From Xiphias gladius (lineage: Eukaryota; Chordata; Actinopteri; Istiophoriformes; Xiphiidae), in contig NC_053420.1 in the NCBI RefSeq assembly GCF_016859285.1, positions 26,413,545-26,477,544 of the forward strand: a stretch of 64,000 nt of DNA. Reading direction: 5' to 3'. Below the pieces are notes generated by a model. That model saw nothing but the letters and a program-made list of their open reading frames with translations. It was not told where the DNA came from and searched no databases. The position numbers and the translations under genes were made by a program. Every line of letters starts with the position of its first letter. Position 1 is the stretch's first letter. Positions 22,021-60,215 of the stretch are shown here, in pieces.

Positions 22021-23269
22021 ACAGAGTAAAAAACTTTGTCTTGAGCTATGAAATACCTGTGATTCAGTGTCAATATCTAAAATGAAGACTTCAAAGGAGC
22101 GCGAGGTCCTAACCCATGCCCATCAGTATTCCTCCTGCACCTCCGACTGTTTAATCTTGACAGTGCCCCCTGGGTGACGGATTGGCTAACTTTGCTTTCC
22201 TCTCCACTTACCCCAACGCTAATCAATGGGCCGCAGTAGATTATAGTGTGGAGAGCTGAGCGCTGCACATTGACAATTGACAAAGTGGATTCATCTGCAG
22301 TCATTCACCTCCAAATCCGAGTTAGTTGCTGTGTCAGGTACTTTGGCTGGTGTTTTTTTTTTTTTTCTATTGGATTCCATTTGAAATTGACTGCAGATAG
22401 CCCCAGTCCATCTGGAACATAATGCCCTTTCATTTGGTTTTAAGTGGCAGTCTGTAAGGAGGGAGGGAAACGTGAAGATAACAATGACGGACATGAAAAC
22501 GACTGATCACTTCAGAATGCTTCAAACAAAGTGTTCTTTTTAACCCTTTGCTTTCAGATCTACTAAAATCCATTCTGTAGCATATTTCCTCTGTAAGGAA
22601 TGCCTGGTATTTTTGAGACGAACCCTACCGATGACCTCTGCACACTCAGGTGTAACAGTATTCCGGCGGCTCTCCAGTTTAACTCTGACTCGAGCTGCAA
22701 GGCCCCCCCCCCCCCCTCTGTGCTACAGTACCTGATTTGTGACCTCTCCCACTGCGCCTCATCTTCATCTATCTTGTGTAACTTGGAGGAGTGAACGCAA
22801 GCACAGTGGTGGCAGTAAACTCGAGTTTAGTCATGTTTCTGAGGGGCCACAGTGGAGGTTCTTGTTCTCACTGCTGCAGCTGCTGTGAAGATCCCACCAA
22901 CACGTGTGTGTGTGTGTGTGCTGCTGCTGCGCACCCAACAGGTGGGTGTCTTCAGTGTTTTCCGGGAGAGGAAGCGCCTCTGCGCAGTACAAAACAACAC
23001 GTATCCTTTCTGGGTGTTTTTTTTTTTTTTGCACGAATCAGCAGCACTTAACTAACTTGTCATTTTGAAACAACCATAATCTGTCCAAAAGGTAGTCCCC
23101 CAGTGGATGTAACAAGAAGACAAACCTGTGTACTGTGTTGGCACCAGCCGCTAAGTGACAGCACTGTTTTCCTGCAGGCTTTCGACTTGCAACGCCTGCC
23201 TTCCTGTTTGGTTTCCGCAACACAAAGACGCGGGTCAGGGAATAATCAAGCCTCGTACAATACCTAATT

Positions 23270-23500
23270 CTTTTCAGTCAGGCACGCCTTGACAGCAAGC
23301 TGCCTTCGGGTTCACTCTTCCGCCCCAACCCCCTCCGTCCTCGGCCTGCCCGAGGCTTTGGGCCTCGGGCTGGCTAAGCTGGTTAGCCCGCCTCATAACT
23401 CAAACAGCCCGTCAGTGGACGGATCCGGCCGCTTGGACCGACGCTCCGGCTGATCACGTGACTCGTTAATGATGACCGGCTGTGACCTTTGCGGTCCGCT
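23270..23500. promoter_or_regulatory. CpG-dense patch without a gene
   Basis: About 20 CpG dinucleotides in 230 bp (my count) stand out from CpG-poor surroundings. The patch includes TCACGTGA (23454-23461), an E-box of the kind bound by MiT/TFE and USF factors, and a perfect 9-bp GC stem-loop at 23348-23370. No open frame, repeat family or neighbouring exon explains it. It may be an unannotated promoter, an enhancer or a methylation-free island. Confidence 0.35.
23348..23370. repeat. Perfect GC-rich inverted repeat (9-bp stem, 5-nt loop)
   Basis: GCCCGAGGC, loop TTTGG, then GCCTCGGGC: all nine stem positions pair and eight are G or C. It lies between two convergent genes. Confidence 0.9.
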
Positions 23501-23946
23501 CCATCCTCATGTGAGCCCTTCAACCTCCCCATACACCCACACTGCCTTTTTCTGCCTCCTTGATGGGAAGGTCGTCCATATTAGCCGATGACCTAGACTT
23601 CAGTGCATACGACCGGTCGGCTAATCCAACTATTCACCCTTCATGACCTGTCGGAGCCATTACTCCTGCGATCAATGTACATTGTGCTGATCCTAGGGAT
23701 GATTTACAGGCACTTTAATCTGAGCGTGGCTTAGCCCTGTGGCCAGGTTTAGTTGTTCATGTGTTGTTGTTGTAGTTGTTCATCAAGTGCCGACTTGATA
23801 CCTACATTTCTGAACCAATGCCCAAAGTATCAATACATCCCTGGGAGAAATATCAAATTGGCCTTTTTATGGCTCCCTGGACACAGAAAAATGAGGAGTA
23901 AACATAGAATCGACATATTATCTATCACCGTGGTTGACTTGCCATG

Positions 23947-24127
23947 TAAGGGGTACTTCGGTAGCTCACCCGGTTAAGCACGCGCCATTTATCACAGGGT
24001 GTGACTCTGGCCTGGGCCCCTTCGGTGCATGTCACACCCTCTCTCTCCCCCCCTGCCCTTCCGGTCATCTCCACTGTCACTGTCAAAACATAAATAAAGG
24101 CAGAAATGCCACAAAAAAAAAAAAAAA
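23947..24127 (+). mobile_element. tRNA-derived SINE
   Basis: The head resembles a tRNA promoter: A-box-like GGTAGCTCACCCGGTTAAGC and CGCGCCATTTATC, then a decayed B-box-like GTGTGACTCTGGCC. The body has CCTTCGGTGCATGTCA, CTCTCTCTCC and TCTCCACTGTCACTGTCA, and the tail AATAAAGGCAGAAATGCC is followed by A16. The order matches a widespread fish SINE and the remnant at 2718-2830. No clear target-site duplication was found. Confidence 0.85.
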
Positions 24128-24229
24128 ATCTTGAAATTTGCAGCATTATAACTTGTAACAGTTGCCTCTTTACACATAGGGCGAGTTGTATCATTGCCCA
24201 CCTGATGAATTTCAGTCCAATGTTCATCC

Positions 24230-24440
24230 TCTGGCTCGTTTACTGCTAAATGTTTACTAGGTAGTCGCTAACTTTGTCTGTCTTGTGTTCGGTGTGTGAA
24301 AGGCAGAGAACAGTTGGTTTATCAGAGCATTTTTGTTGAAAACAGCTGGCCGCAACTAAAAAATGGGGGTTGATCGTTTTGAGCAAATGATCAGAAACAT
24401 TAAGAGTTGCAGGCCGCCAAAAGGCCATTCAAATTACATA
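24230..24440 (+). repeat. Dispersed repeat, family with GTCGCTAACTTTG core
   Basis: The core GGTAGTCGCTAACTTTGTCT and a downstream GTTGAAAACAGCTG recur at 55190-55340 (same strand) and 60085-60215 (opposite strand). All three copies are diverged. I know this pattern from fish genomes but not its class. Confidence 0.55.
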
Positions 24441-25798
24441 GTCATTTAAACCATTGTTCGTATAAAAATATTGAGTAGTGCAGTAAGTAAACAAGACCGC
24501 GATTGTGACCAGACATTTGATGCCAGCTATCAGCACTTGACAGTTTTTGATGTTCGGTGTCGCAGACATTGATCAGCACCAATTGCGTGTGAAGTTTGAG
24601 ACCCAGCCCTATTCTGCTCTCCACATTAGAGGAATTTCGTCTGTATTTAGATGAGAGGAAAGTACATAGGAGCCCATTGTTTATGTAGTCGAGTGTCAGC
24701 TGGAACAGCCTCCCCTGATGTCTGGCTGCAGCTGGTGTTAGGCAACAGAGGAACAGAGACAGAGAGAGACAGCTGGATACAAAACACTCTTGCCTCTCCC
24801 ACTGCCTGGGGTAAAGCAGAGGAGCTGGAAGTGTCTGAGACCTCCCCTGAGCTCGGTCAAGCAGCGTAACACTCAGGGGCCACTGCAAAAGCAAGTGAGT
24901 CTGCTCAACTGTGGCCTTCCTAAAGAGGCAACCAGTGGCAGGATACACTTCTAGAGGTAGAAAATCTGGGGAAGGAAGAGAGGGAAATGAGGTGAAGGGT
25001 TATAGCGTCATCGTCTATGTGGGGGTGGAGGCTCAATAGATGTGTACAGCAGGCTTCTGTTGCATGGATGCCTACAGGGAGGGTTTGGTTCTATAAACAC
25101 TGGCTTGTCGTTCACCGCGAGGAGAGATGAAGAGGTTTTATCCCAGAGAGGGTGTGACAGCTTTTAAAGACTGGTTTGGTCGGTTTACAGCTTAAGGACA
25201 CAAAAAAAAAACCCAGCGTAGCAGCACAGCAAGGCCGTGAGAAAATACAGCCGAGCGAGTTCTGGAGCAGGAGAGCGTTTCTACAGACACATCATTTATT
25301 CGTAATTAGCTATCATCTTGACAGATTGCAGCGCTGCATTCAGGTTCAAAGAAGAATGAAAAAACTGGGATGTAGCCAGTGCTCTACCATTATTTTTCAA
25401 ACCGTAAGCTGTGTCCTTGAATGTGCCCCAGATAGGCATTTTCTAAACCATTCACAGTATACATTTATGCGCTCCAGCTGTCCAAGACCACCACCCTAAG
25501 CCACAGTGACACAGCGGGTTCTTCAGAGCCATAAAATGTAAATGAGACTTATGTCATTTAGCTGTTTTCCTGTGAGTGGTGATACTTTCTTTAAACCCCA
25601 TTTCATTAATTGAAGTGGCTCAACAGACGTTGAGTTCCCCAATTTAATGGATTTGGATTTAAATCCTGCCTTTTCCTGCACTAAGAGGGATGAGATTTTT
25701 TTCTTTGACTGAATTTCCTGAGAAGTTTCTAAGCCTATGTGATTTTCCTCTTAATAAATATCACCTTCAAACCACGACTTATTCAAATGCTGATTTTT

Positions 25799-26860
25799 TT
25801 TAATTCAAACAAATGCAATTATACAAATGACTAAGAACCAGCTTACAACAGGTGTTTACTATATATTACATGCTTTTCAAATACATAAAAATGCTCTAAA
25901 AAAAATTAGACAGAACCAGTGTATTTACAATACCAACAATTACATACAGCTTCATTCTCTGAGAGAAATTGGGAGCACCAGTCCATGATTTCCAGCATGG
26001 ATGAAATAACCATGGAGAAAAAAAAACAACACAACACTAGACTAAACTCGATTTTCTGTCTTCCTGCAGTGACTGATCATATGTGGCAGTAATATCAAAG
26101 TTGGTGACTTCAGGTAATACTCAAATGGTGTGACTAAGAAGTATTTGGCTCAATTGTATTGTAAGTACGGACATTGAGATAAAGTTAATACTTTGTAAAT
26201 GACAAACGAAAGTACAGGAAGCACAGTGGTAGTTTGAAGCAATGCTGTTTGATAAAACTGGATCTGGTGACTTTAGAATGCTCCAGGGAGTAGCCATCTT
26301 TTCACTCATTCATAATGAGTTCAATCCTTCATTTTGATAATGTCCTTATCAGATCAGATCTGATCTGATCCTTCATGGTTTCAGTGTTCATACGTGTGTG
26401 TAAGTAGCAGAGCAGGATGAGTCATTCTCGTTGTTCATTACGGCTCAGTATCCTCTTACCGAGACAGTCCTAGTCCTTGGTTTGTGAGGTTGGCATCTCT
26501 ACGGAAAAACACTGGAGAAGTTTTTTTCCACATTCCCTTTGGCTATACCACACAGTCCACAGCAGGTCCTGGTATAGTTGCAGTGCACAAGTGCCATCAC
26601 CACAAACACTCGCAATCCACACACGTAGACGCTCCCGTGGGGTTTTGTTATGATTTAAACACAAGGATGTGGGTCAGTTTGGCAACTGGGTTCATGACAA
26701 CAGAAGATAAGTAGACTTCATTTCTTTTACAAGCTGAATTCCACATTAAGTTCCTTCATTCTTTGGATCCCCTTTACAGAAAAACAGGTAAGTGCAGTCT
26801 AAGGCACAATGACAACTTGTCGAGGTGAAAAATTCATACAGCACGATGACAGATAGGCAA
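25799..26860 (-). other. frmd4b: Putative frmd4b 3' UTR
   Basis: The minus strand below the stop codon is AT-rich with no coding frame. An ATTAAA at 25799-25804, followed by an A run, could end a 3' UTR of about 1.06 kb; an AATAAA lies further on at 25295-25300. The end is inferred. Confidence 0.45.
26348..26369. repeat. Perfect 22-bp palindrome in the putative frmd4b 3' UTR
   Basis: ATCAGATCAGA is followed directly by its exact reverse complement; all 11 base pairs match. Each arm is a tandem ATCAG repeat. Confidence 0.95.
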
Positions 26861-52343
<25,483 letters not shown>

Positions 52344-52479
52344 GGCTGAATACCTTTTTCTACTTCTACTGATCACACCTCCCAGATTCAGAACCAGGGG
52401 AAGAGATGATCTGCAGACCACTTTGTTTTGCTTCTGAGCAGCAGGCTGAAAAGAGCCTCTACACTCCAGCACGCACACA

Positions 52480-52553
<74 letters not shown>

Positions 52554-52700
52554 TACACACACACAGTCTACTATGTCTCCCCAGCTGATGTAATGTCAGT
52601 GAGAGTCGGCGCTCTGGAGAGGCAGGAGCAGAGCAGCGTGCCTCAGGCTTGGTCCTGGGCCCCGGTCCAAAACACTGCCTCATAGAGGGCAGGACAGAAC
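52344..52700 (-). promoter_or_regulatory. frmd4b: frmd4b 5' UTR/promoter-proximal region with a CA tract
   Basis: Sequence upstream of the start codon. It contains a (AC)33 microsatellite about 140 bp before the ATG, with more CA-rich sequence to 52565. No TATA box was recognised. Transcription start unknown; a further noncoding exon is possible. Confidence 0.4.
52483..52549. repeat. (AC)33 microsatellite near the frmd4b start
   Basis: Uninterrupted 67-bp run. Confidence 0.97.
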
Positions 52701-55189
52701 CATGAGGCCCCTACTGCAGAGGCTCCAACTCCCCGCCACATAAACACACTTGTATACAAACACAATGTACATGGAAACAAACACCGGCTGGCCACTCAAC
52801 CTCTAAAGTCATAAATACTTTGCTCTGTGACTCAGTGGTAAAATGGCTCTCCATCCTGTTTTGTTTAGTAGATTTTGTTATACTCTGTAAAATAAAGATA
52901 ACAATATGAAGTAGCAGACAAAAGAGATATTTCATTTTGCTAAGCTAAGGCCAGTGACCTCATCTTTTATTTCACTGTTTTCTTCAGTGTTTTATTTCAA
53001 AGTATTTCAATTTCATTGTCTGAAAAAGGGTGTGTGGATGGTCTGACACTGGGATGTGGGAGCAATTTCCTGAGGAGACCAGACATCCCCACCCATTATA
53101 TTCCACAGGAACACTAAAAACAGTCGGTCCTGCCTGGATCAGCAGGGATGGGAGAACTGATAGGGCAAAACTAAAAGTGAAACTGCGTGGAAAAACCATT
53201 TAGAAAGGCTCTGCTGTCAATACGTGACTCACTACCAGACGTCTTCCATCGCACAGCTGCAATTAATGAGCAAAAGTCGCACACAGGCCGTACACCTGAC
53301 TCAGATAAACAAGGCAAAAAGCAGAAGAACAGATGAGGTGGAATAGCTCTCAGCAGCGACGTGTTGCAGTTCATCTGGAAACAATATCTGGCTGTTTGTT
53401 TATGTGACCCCAATTTCCAAGAAAGCCTAAGTGTCCACAGTCAACATGGTGCTCTTTCATTCAACATGATCAGCAAAATTGTCTGGGAGCAGGCCCACTG
53501 TGACCTCTAAATCTGAAGTAACGACACAGAGGCAGGATTTAGACCCAACGCACGAGAAGCAAACATATTAATGGAAATTTCCTCATAATAATTCCCAAAA
53601 ACATAGCGGGTAGAGTAAATGAGTGACGCTGTTTTCTGCCTCCTCTAGTATTATTGAGGAGGCCAGTGTGGCTGCTCAGACAGTGACAAACAGTTACAGT
53701 CAGTTCCCAGTTATAGAACTGTCCCAATGTACTCAGTCACCTAATATTACACAAACAAATAATAAACAAAATCGCCCATCCTGTCAGTCATTCATGTAAT
53801 TGCGCGCAGCCCGTGCATGTTAAAGTAAGTGTAAAACCGCTCTGACACATACATGTTGGAAATGAAAAAAATTCAATTACCGCACCTATAAAGGCCGTGA
53901 ACTGGGTTTACTAAGCAGTGGCAGGCAGCTGGGAAAGCCGTGATATATTATGGAAAATGGGATTATGGGCAAAATTGTTAATGTAATGAACACCATACCA
54001 TGGAGACAATTTCATTCCTCTTCTGTCATACTATTGTTGCTGTAATCCAGCATTGCATGAACCGGATGATTCTATTTCTGGGAGGCAGAATTCATCATCA
54101 GAGACCCATCTGAAGGTACAGATGCGCAGTAGCCATACCCTCATAAACACAGACAGACGGGTGAGCCCGCAGCTGCCCGGAGTGACAGCAGGCAAGACAA
54201 CCGAACGTATGGTGGACGCAAGCCGCTGGTGATCACACACATGTGTATAAAGGAGGGCAGCGTGTTCTGGTCCACATCATGTTAATACACAGGCTGCGGG
54301 GTTTCTGTTGCATCTGCAGCACATACTTCTGAGGTTAAAAAATGCCAGCTTCCCACTTACTTCAGATGGCTTTTCCAGAAACAGTTGGCGAGATGTCAAA
54401 CAAGTTGCAACGAAGCAGATTGCTCTGGTAGGATCAAGAAAAGGTCAGTTCACTCAGGAATATGTGACTTACATTCAATATGCACTGACAACCTACTTTT
54501 ATTAAAAAAATTGACGAAATAAATTAAATGATTTAAAATAGTCTATTCAATGTAGTCAATAATGGTTATTTTTCAACTTAAATGCATGCGGGCATTGTGT
54601 CTATTGAGAGCCACGAACACAAGCACACACATAAAGCCGAATGCCTGCAGGCGGCAGATAATCCCTGTTGGTTTCCACACTCTACACCGGGGTTTCCTTT
54701 GGGTTAAGATGTAGGAAGCGGCGATGACCTTAGCTAAAATCAATCTGCGGGAGTCACCGCTCGGAGAGGGCATCCCAGGGGAAATTGGGAATTAACTGTC
54801 TGCGCTAACTCTGAGAGACAATAAGTAAGCTATCAACTTGTCTCTTTACAAGTGTCCATGCCTCAGTAGTCCATCTCAAAACATGCAGCTCTGTAGAATC
54901 TAATAATACACTGTATGTTTAATATAATGTTTGTATATCACTAACATGCAAACCTTCTAATTTTTTGGCCATCTGGGGGCAGTGGAACAAGCTGTAAACA
55001 CAACATCTGACATATAACAACTTATGAAGTTGATCTGCCTAACATGTTAGCAAACAGTTGCATATTTATACATCTAGCAGACGCGTACCACTATAAGCAT
55101 TCATTTGGAGTGTTTCTGTCCCCCAGGTAAACTTCTCATGTTCAATTTTCTTTTCGTTTTGTTATGGTTTCTACCAGCTCTTGTTGGAC

Positions 55190-55340
55190 ATATCTGGCTC
55201 TTTAGCAGCAAAAAGGGGCCACTGTGTTCACTAGCTAGTCGCTAACTTTGGCAGTCTGGTGTTGGACATGTGTGACAGTGGGTTTATTAGTGCTTCTTGT
55301 CGGAAATCCCCTCCCTGCTGTGTCTGGAAATGATGCAGAG
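55190..55340 (+). repeat. Dispersed repeat, GTCGCTAACTTTG family
   Basis: Core GCTAGTCGCTAACTTTGGCA, then CAGTGGGTTTATTAG; related to 24230-24440 and 60085-60215. Confidence 0.55.
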
Positions 55341-57039
55341 ACTGAAACAAAACAGTAAAGTTGCGGGACATGAAACCAAATTAATTAGCAGAAAGACGCT
55401 AGAATGCATTGTTAATATAACAAAAATGTTAATTATAGAAGCTATAAACTTTGTGTATTAAACAACCAATTCAATAACCTCAAAATTAGGGTTATTTGTC
55501 CCCTGGATGACATCAAAATGACAGCTTCACACCCAAATGCTCTCAACTCTTGAGCCAAACAAGCTGGGTTTTCCATTTCAGAGGATGCATGTAAAACATG
55601 TCATTTTGTTTTCGGGTAAATATTATCTCTCATATAATATCTTTTCACCAGCAGCATCCTTTGCCTGGTTACTGCTACATGTACTGGCACCACGGCCGCA
55701 AACACCATGGCCTCACACCATGGTCCGTCGCCCTCTCTGCTGTCACTCTAGTGTCACTCCATTTCTCTGAAAACGTCATGTGCTGCACACAAGGCTCTGC
55801 TCACTTAAGGCTCACTCTTTTCAAGCTGTTTACATTCTCCCCTAGGCAAGAGTACAATCAATTGTTGTGGAAGTGCAGTGGTGACTGAGATATTTAGTGT
55901 TCATGGTGCAATGCCTCTTTAATGCCAGCAGATGGGGAAATCGAGTGGCACACACCCCTTGGGAACATTAAGAGGAAATACATTTAGTGCTGGAAATTGT
56001 GTGGTAATTTATGCTGTCTGGAGGGTTTTCCTATTACTTTTATGCCAATGTCATGCCCTTTCTCCTAAAATAAGGGCCTCATTTCACTTGTGTTGCCTGG
56101 ATTGAATGTTTAATAAGAATACAGGCAGGCTGTTAAAAATTTGCTCTGTTCAGTCCCAGAAGTTCAGCATTAATAGGCCTAAATCTGTTGAGAATATTAG
56201 GCAGGGCATGATGGGGGCAGCCGTGCTGCCAAGATCGTCACAGTTCCCTGTCCCCAGGCTTATTTCAACATGGGATGGCAATTACCATGTACAGTAAGTG
56301 GTAGATTAATTGTCTAAAAGGGGAATATGATAGATCCTGAGTGGGGCAGGCAAACAGCTGTCATCCACACGGGCCTACAGCTGACGTGCCGCGCCACATA
56401 CTGAGACTGCAGCTGACACCGTGAATGGAAGACATTCGATGAAGTACGCCTGACACACTGCACAACACACACACGCATATTCAGGATGGTTAACTTCCAC
56501 TGATAATGTCCGTGCCTTACAGGACCCTGCCCACAGGCTTATCAGGCTTTCTGACCGTCACTTGTGGATAGAAATGGGAGCAGGTGGACGCAACTGTCAG
56601 AAATCTTGGTACTTGATGGGAGGAAGATTTGTAGTCATACATCATACATGAATAGGTCAAATTCATAAAACATGAAAGAGGGCCATCTCTGATCATGCAT
56701 TAGAGTATGCCCCATCTTTTAAATGGGCTCTGCTACTGCAAGCCTCAAATAGAGTATGAGTATCCTGAAAATGAAATATCATGTATTCTCTGTTATCTTT
56801 CTGTTGTTTATTCTCGCCCTAAACACACTGCTGGCTTGTTTTTTATTTCCAGCTATAAATAATGACAAAAGGAAAGATATGACAACCATTTTGGTAAGTG
56901 TGAGGCTGCCATTATCCATCGTGACTAAAATTGTCACTGCATCTGTTTAAGAAAACACAATGAATCTTAATTACAGCCAATTAACATCATGTGATAAAGC
57001 TCCATTTCGCGAATGAATAGGAAGACAGAAAGCTTTTTG

Positions 57040-57420
57040 TGCGTGTTTAGGCGGTGCAGTCGAACCCGGCTTTGTGAGGCCAGGCAGGGGGTAGAAATTA
57101 AAAGAAGGCAGGGAGAGGGGCGAGGGCCTGGGGCTTCATGCTGCCACCATCCACCTATTGGCTTGTCGGATGTGTCTGGGGATTTGGGGCCAGCTCCTCT
57201 TGCTGTATGGGACGGCACTCAGGGGCACAGTAGAGGCCACAGGCCATGACAAACCGTGTGTGTATAACCCAGATGCCATGAAGAGGAGGAGGTGAGACCG
57301 GGGGAAGCGTGTGGGAGGCAGAGGCCGGAGTGTCAACCAGCAGCCCCACACTGTCTGCTGCAACAAAATGTTGCCCCGAGGGACTGTGGGTGCCCAGATT
57401 TGCCCAGACATTTCATAGAA
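57040..57420. promoter_or_regulatory. GC-rich block, possible regulatory element
   Basis: This block is clearly more GC-rich than its AT-rich flanks and free of recognisable repeats. A long minus-strand open frame (57136-57576) crosses it but looks like no protein I know. It could be an enhancer or chance composition. Confidence 0.2.
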
Positions 57421-58277
57421 GGAGCATAAAGCGCCTGTGTCATTAGTTTTCAATATCATAGCCAAGTGATGTAAAATATAAATGGTCACTCTGGACATCT
57501 CCACAGTCGTCCAAATGAAACAAAGAGAAATCAACATACATGAAGCAGAGGAGGGGGAGGGGAGGAGACACCACAAGTGAGGGGCTGTAACGAGCCTTGA
57601 GGCAACAGAAGGGGTGCAATAATTGCAACATACAGAATAATTTTAAATGGTTTGGCTTTTGAGATATGAAAAACTAGATATAATTCATATCATTATGATA
57701 TTGAAAATATAAAAACTGATATCAGTCCTGAAAGAAGTAATAAAGATTAAGAGGGTTTCAGATCTACAATTTAGGAGCCAAGTAACAGATATTTTAAAAA
57801 AGATTGTGTTTTATTGTGTTTTATGTATATGTATATACACACACATAAATACCTACATTTACCTACATTTACATTAAAACCAAAACTGGTTGTCAACAGC
57901 ACAAGGCTCTTTTCATTCAGACCTATGCTAGAAATGACTCGGTCCTTGCTCTGTAAATGTACATGATTTCCCTACAAGTCATGTAGGAAAAATTTAAATG
58001 AATTAATACAGTCATCTGTTCAATTTCCATCCATAATTGTGAATGATGCTTAGGGGAGACTGTGTGGAGAACCAGGAAAAGGTCACAGTCCATATTAGGC
58101 TTCTTAACAGAGTAGTTTAAGAGCCACGCAGCCAAAACTGAAACTCAACTTTTAAACTGCTAGCATGGCTAAAAACATAGGATATTCCCAGTTTTGCTTC
58201 ATCATAAAGTTGTAACATCCTATTAGTGGATCTTCAGTTTAATTTCTGACATGTTGCGTATTGATTCTTGGTATCCG

Positions 58278-58386
58278 ACTTTAGAACTGGGGAAATCGGA
58301 CACCTGAAATCTATATTACCCTGGTTTAATGGAACTTTAGAACTGGGGAAATCGGACACCTGAAATCTATATTACCCTGGTTTAAT
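58278..58386. repeat. Tandem duplication, 56-bp unit, about two copies
   Basis: The two copies, starting at 58278 and 58334, appear identical over their shared length, so the duplication is recent. It is noncoding. Confidence 0.95.
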
Positions 58387-60084
58387 CTGATACTGTACCA
58401 GAAATTGTGCCCTCATCACATGGAGCGATGAACTCTAAAAACCCCTGCAAGGCCTATCGCTCCCTTCAATTAAACCAATACATTTACCTACTGTATAGAC
58501 ACACAGAAGTGTCTAAATCCATTTTGCGGCTACAATCTGCAATTAGCTAGGTCCCAGCAGCTGATAGCTGCATTTAGATGATGTACAGTAATGAGACCCT
58601 CTGGCTTATCCCTCTCAATTCAGTTTACTGACTAGATATTCAGATCAGTTACATGCCCTTATCTGGGCAGATAACATGTGCCTGAAAAATCAAAACTGAT
58701 CCAGATGTACTGTATGCTGAAAACTGCACTCTGCAAGCTAACAAGCTGTATAGACACACAGCAGAACCTGTGTGGCTCAACTAGACATCTCAAAGAGAGT
58801 GGTCTTAGAGGAATATTGCCACTTTCCTATCAGTATCAAACCACCAATATGGCAGAAAACCTCTATTTTTGTCCTGCTGTATAAAGCGGAAAGATCTCAA
58901 TGGGCTGAAAGCTCTCAAAGGTTCCAGCTCTGTCAGAGCGGTTTCAAGAGGTGCTGTGATTTGAGGGAAGGGTGAGTTCACTGAGAATCAAGCTCTACCT
59001 ATAAGTAGGTAGAGCTCAAGCAAAGAGCCTCAAAACTGGGCCTCTGTTCCTGCTGTTGCTATTTCCAATTCAATACTTTTACCGTTTAACCCATCGAATA
59101 TTCCGAAACAGCTGCTACGCTGCAGATGGAAAATTTGTCTCATTGCTTTTCAATATTTTTTTGATTAGAAAGGACACATCATTAAAAAATTAAGTTTTCA
59201 ACTGTAAAAATATTCTCAGAGTTGCTGTGGAGTTTTTATGGTAAAGTAAAAGACAAAGATCCTGCAAAAGAGGTAAGGGAGAGAAATGAGGCAGAAACTG
59301 AAAAATATGACCAGATCAGACATACTGAAACTTAAAGCTGCACAATTAATATTTTTATATTAAGAATGGGTCAAATGAATATATGTAAAATGAAAGAGAG
59401 TTATCACCTGATGCTGCAGTTCCCCTGAGAGGAAAACACATAAATGGCCCCAGGGCCCCAATGCAAGACATAAAGGGCCCATGATGCTCCGGGGCAAAAA
59501 ATAAAATACAGTTCACAGGGAGAAAAAAATATCATGCTTAATTTTGTGTGGTACGTACTCCTGAAAAGATAAGCCACTGTAACTGGCAGGTTAAATGTCA
59601 CTCAATCTCAATCACATGTTTAACTTGCCTGACCTTATTGTATTGCTTTTATGTATTTGCTGTTTTTCAAGTCCTGCCTTGACTGGAAATTTATTTCAGC
59701 TGCCTTTGCAGAAATGTCTGGAAAGAAATATGAAAGTGGAGCTCAAAAATACAAGTGCAGTGGAAGTCTTAACGAACATTTACTAAAAGGAAGTATTTGC
59801 TACTTTAAATTCTTCAAATAGTAAAAAACTGAATATTCACCAAAAGCAATCAAATGTTATCCAAATAAAGCCTAAGCCTATGGCACTTCATGTCTGATCA
59901 TTCCTCTCTTATGTGTCAGCTGGTAACTGCTAGATGATTATGGTTTTAGTGCATCTTTCTCTACCGTGCTACGCTCCAACAACAACACAAATACAATTAA
60001 AAAAAACATTGAAAATGTTGTATTCCCGGGGCCCATGGTACTTTAATGCGGCCTTTCTCACGGCTCACGTCAACCTCATTTCAA

Positions 60085-60215
60085 TTCGCAGCAGGCTGCT
60101 GTTTTCAGCAAAAAATACTCAAACCCACTGTACACCACCTGCCCAGCACTAAATGGCAGAAAGACAAAGTTAGCAACTACAGAGTTAAAAAAGTGAAAAG
60201 TCTAGCTAGAAGGAA
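60085..60215 (-). repeat. Dispersed repeat, GTCGCTAACTTTG family, inverted copy
   Basis: Minus strand reads TGTAGTTGCTAACTTTGTCT, CAGTGGGTTTGAGTA and GCTGAAAACAGCAG, matching the copies at 24230 and 55190 in order. Confidence 0.55.

Larger units (their letters stand above)
22021..25798. other. Intergenic between convergent arl6ip5 and frmd4b
   Basis: No exon recognised. The human neighbour LMOD3, which lies between ARL6IP5 and FRMD4B, has no visible counterpart here. The interval holds a C14 run (22703-22716), short TG repeats near 22904, a CpG-dense patch, a SINE and a decayed dispersed repeat, each listed separately. Confidence 0.6.

Noticed and set aside
22703-22716. C14 run as a structural element
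   Set aside because: A simple homopolymer with no paired G tract nearby; its length is error-prone in assemblies.
23949-24010. A functional tRNA gene
   Set aside because: The tRNA-like head has decayed B-box and stem positions and is fused to a SINE body with an A tail.
57136-57576. 146-codon minus-strand frame with hydrophobic segments
   Set aside because: No splice context and no family resemblance; it spans a GC-rich block where stop codons are rare by composition.
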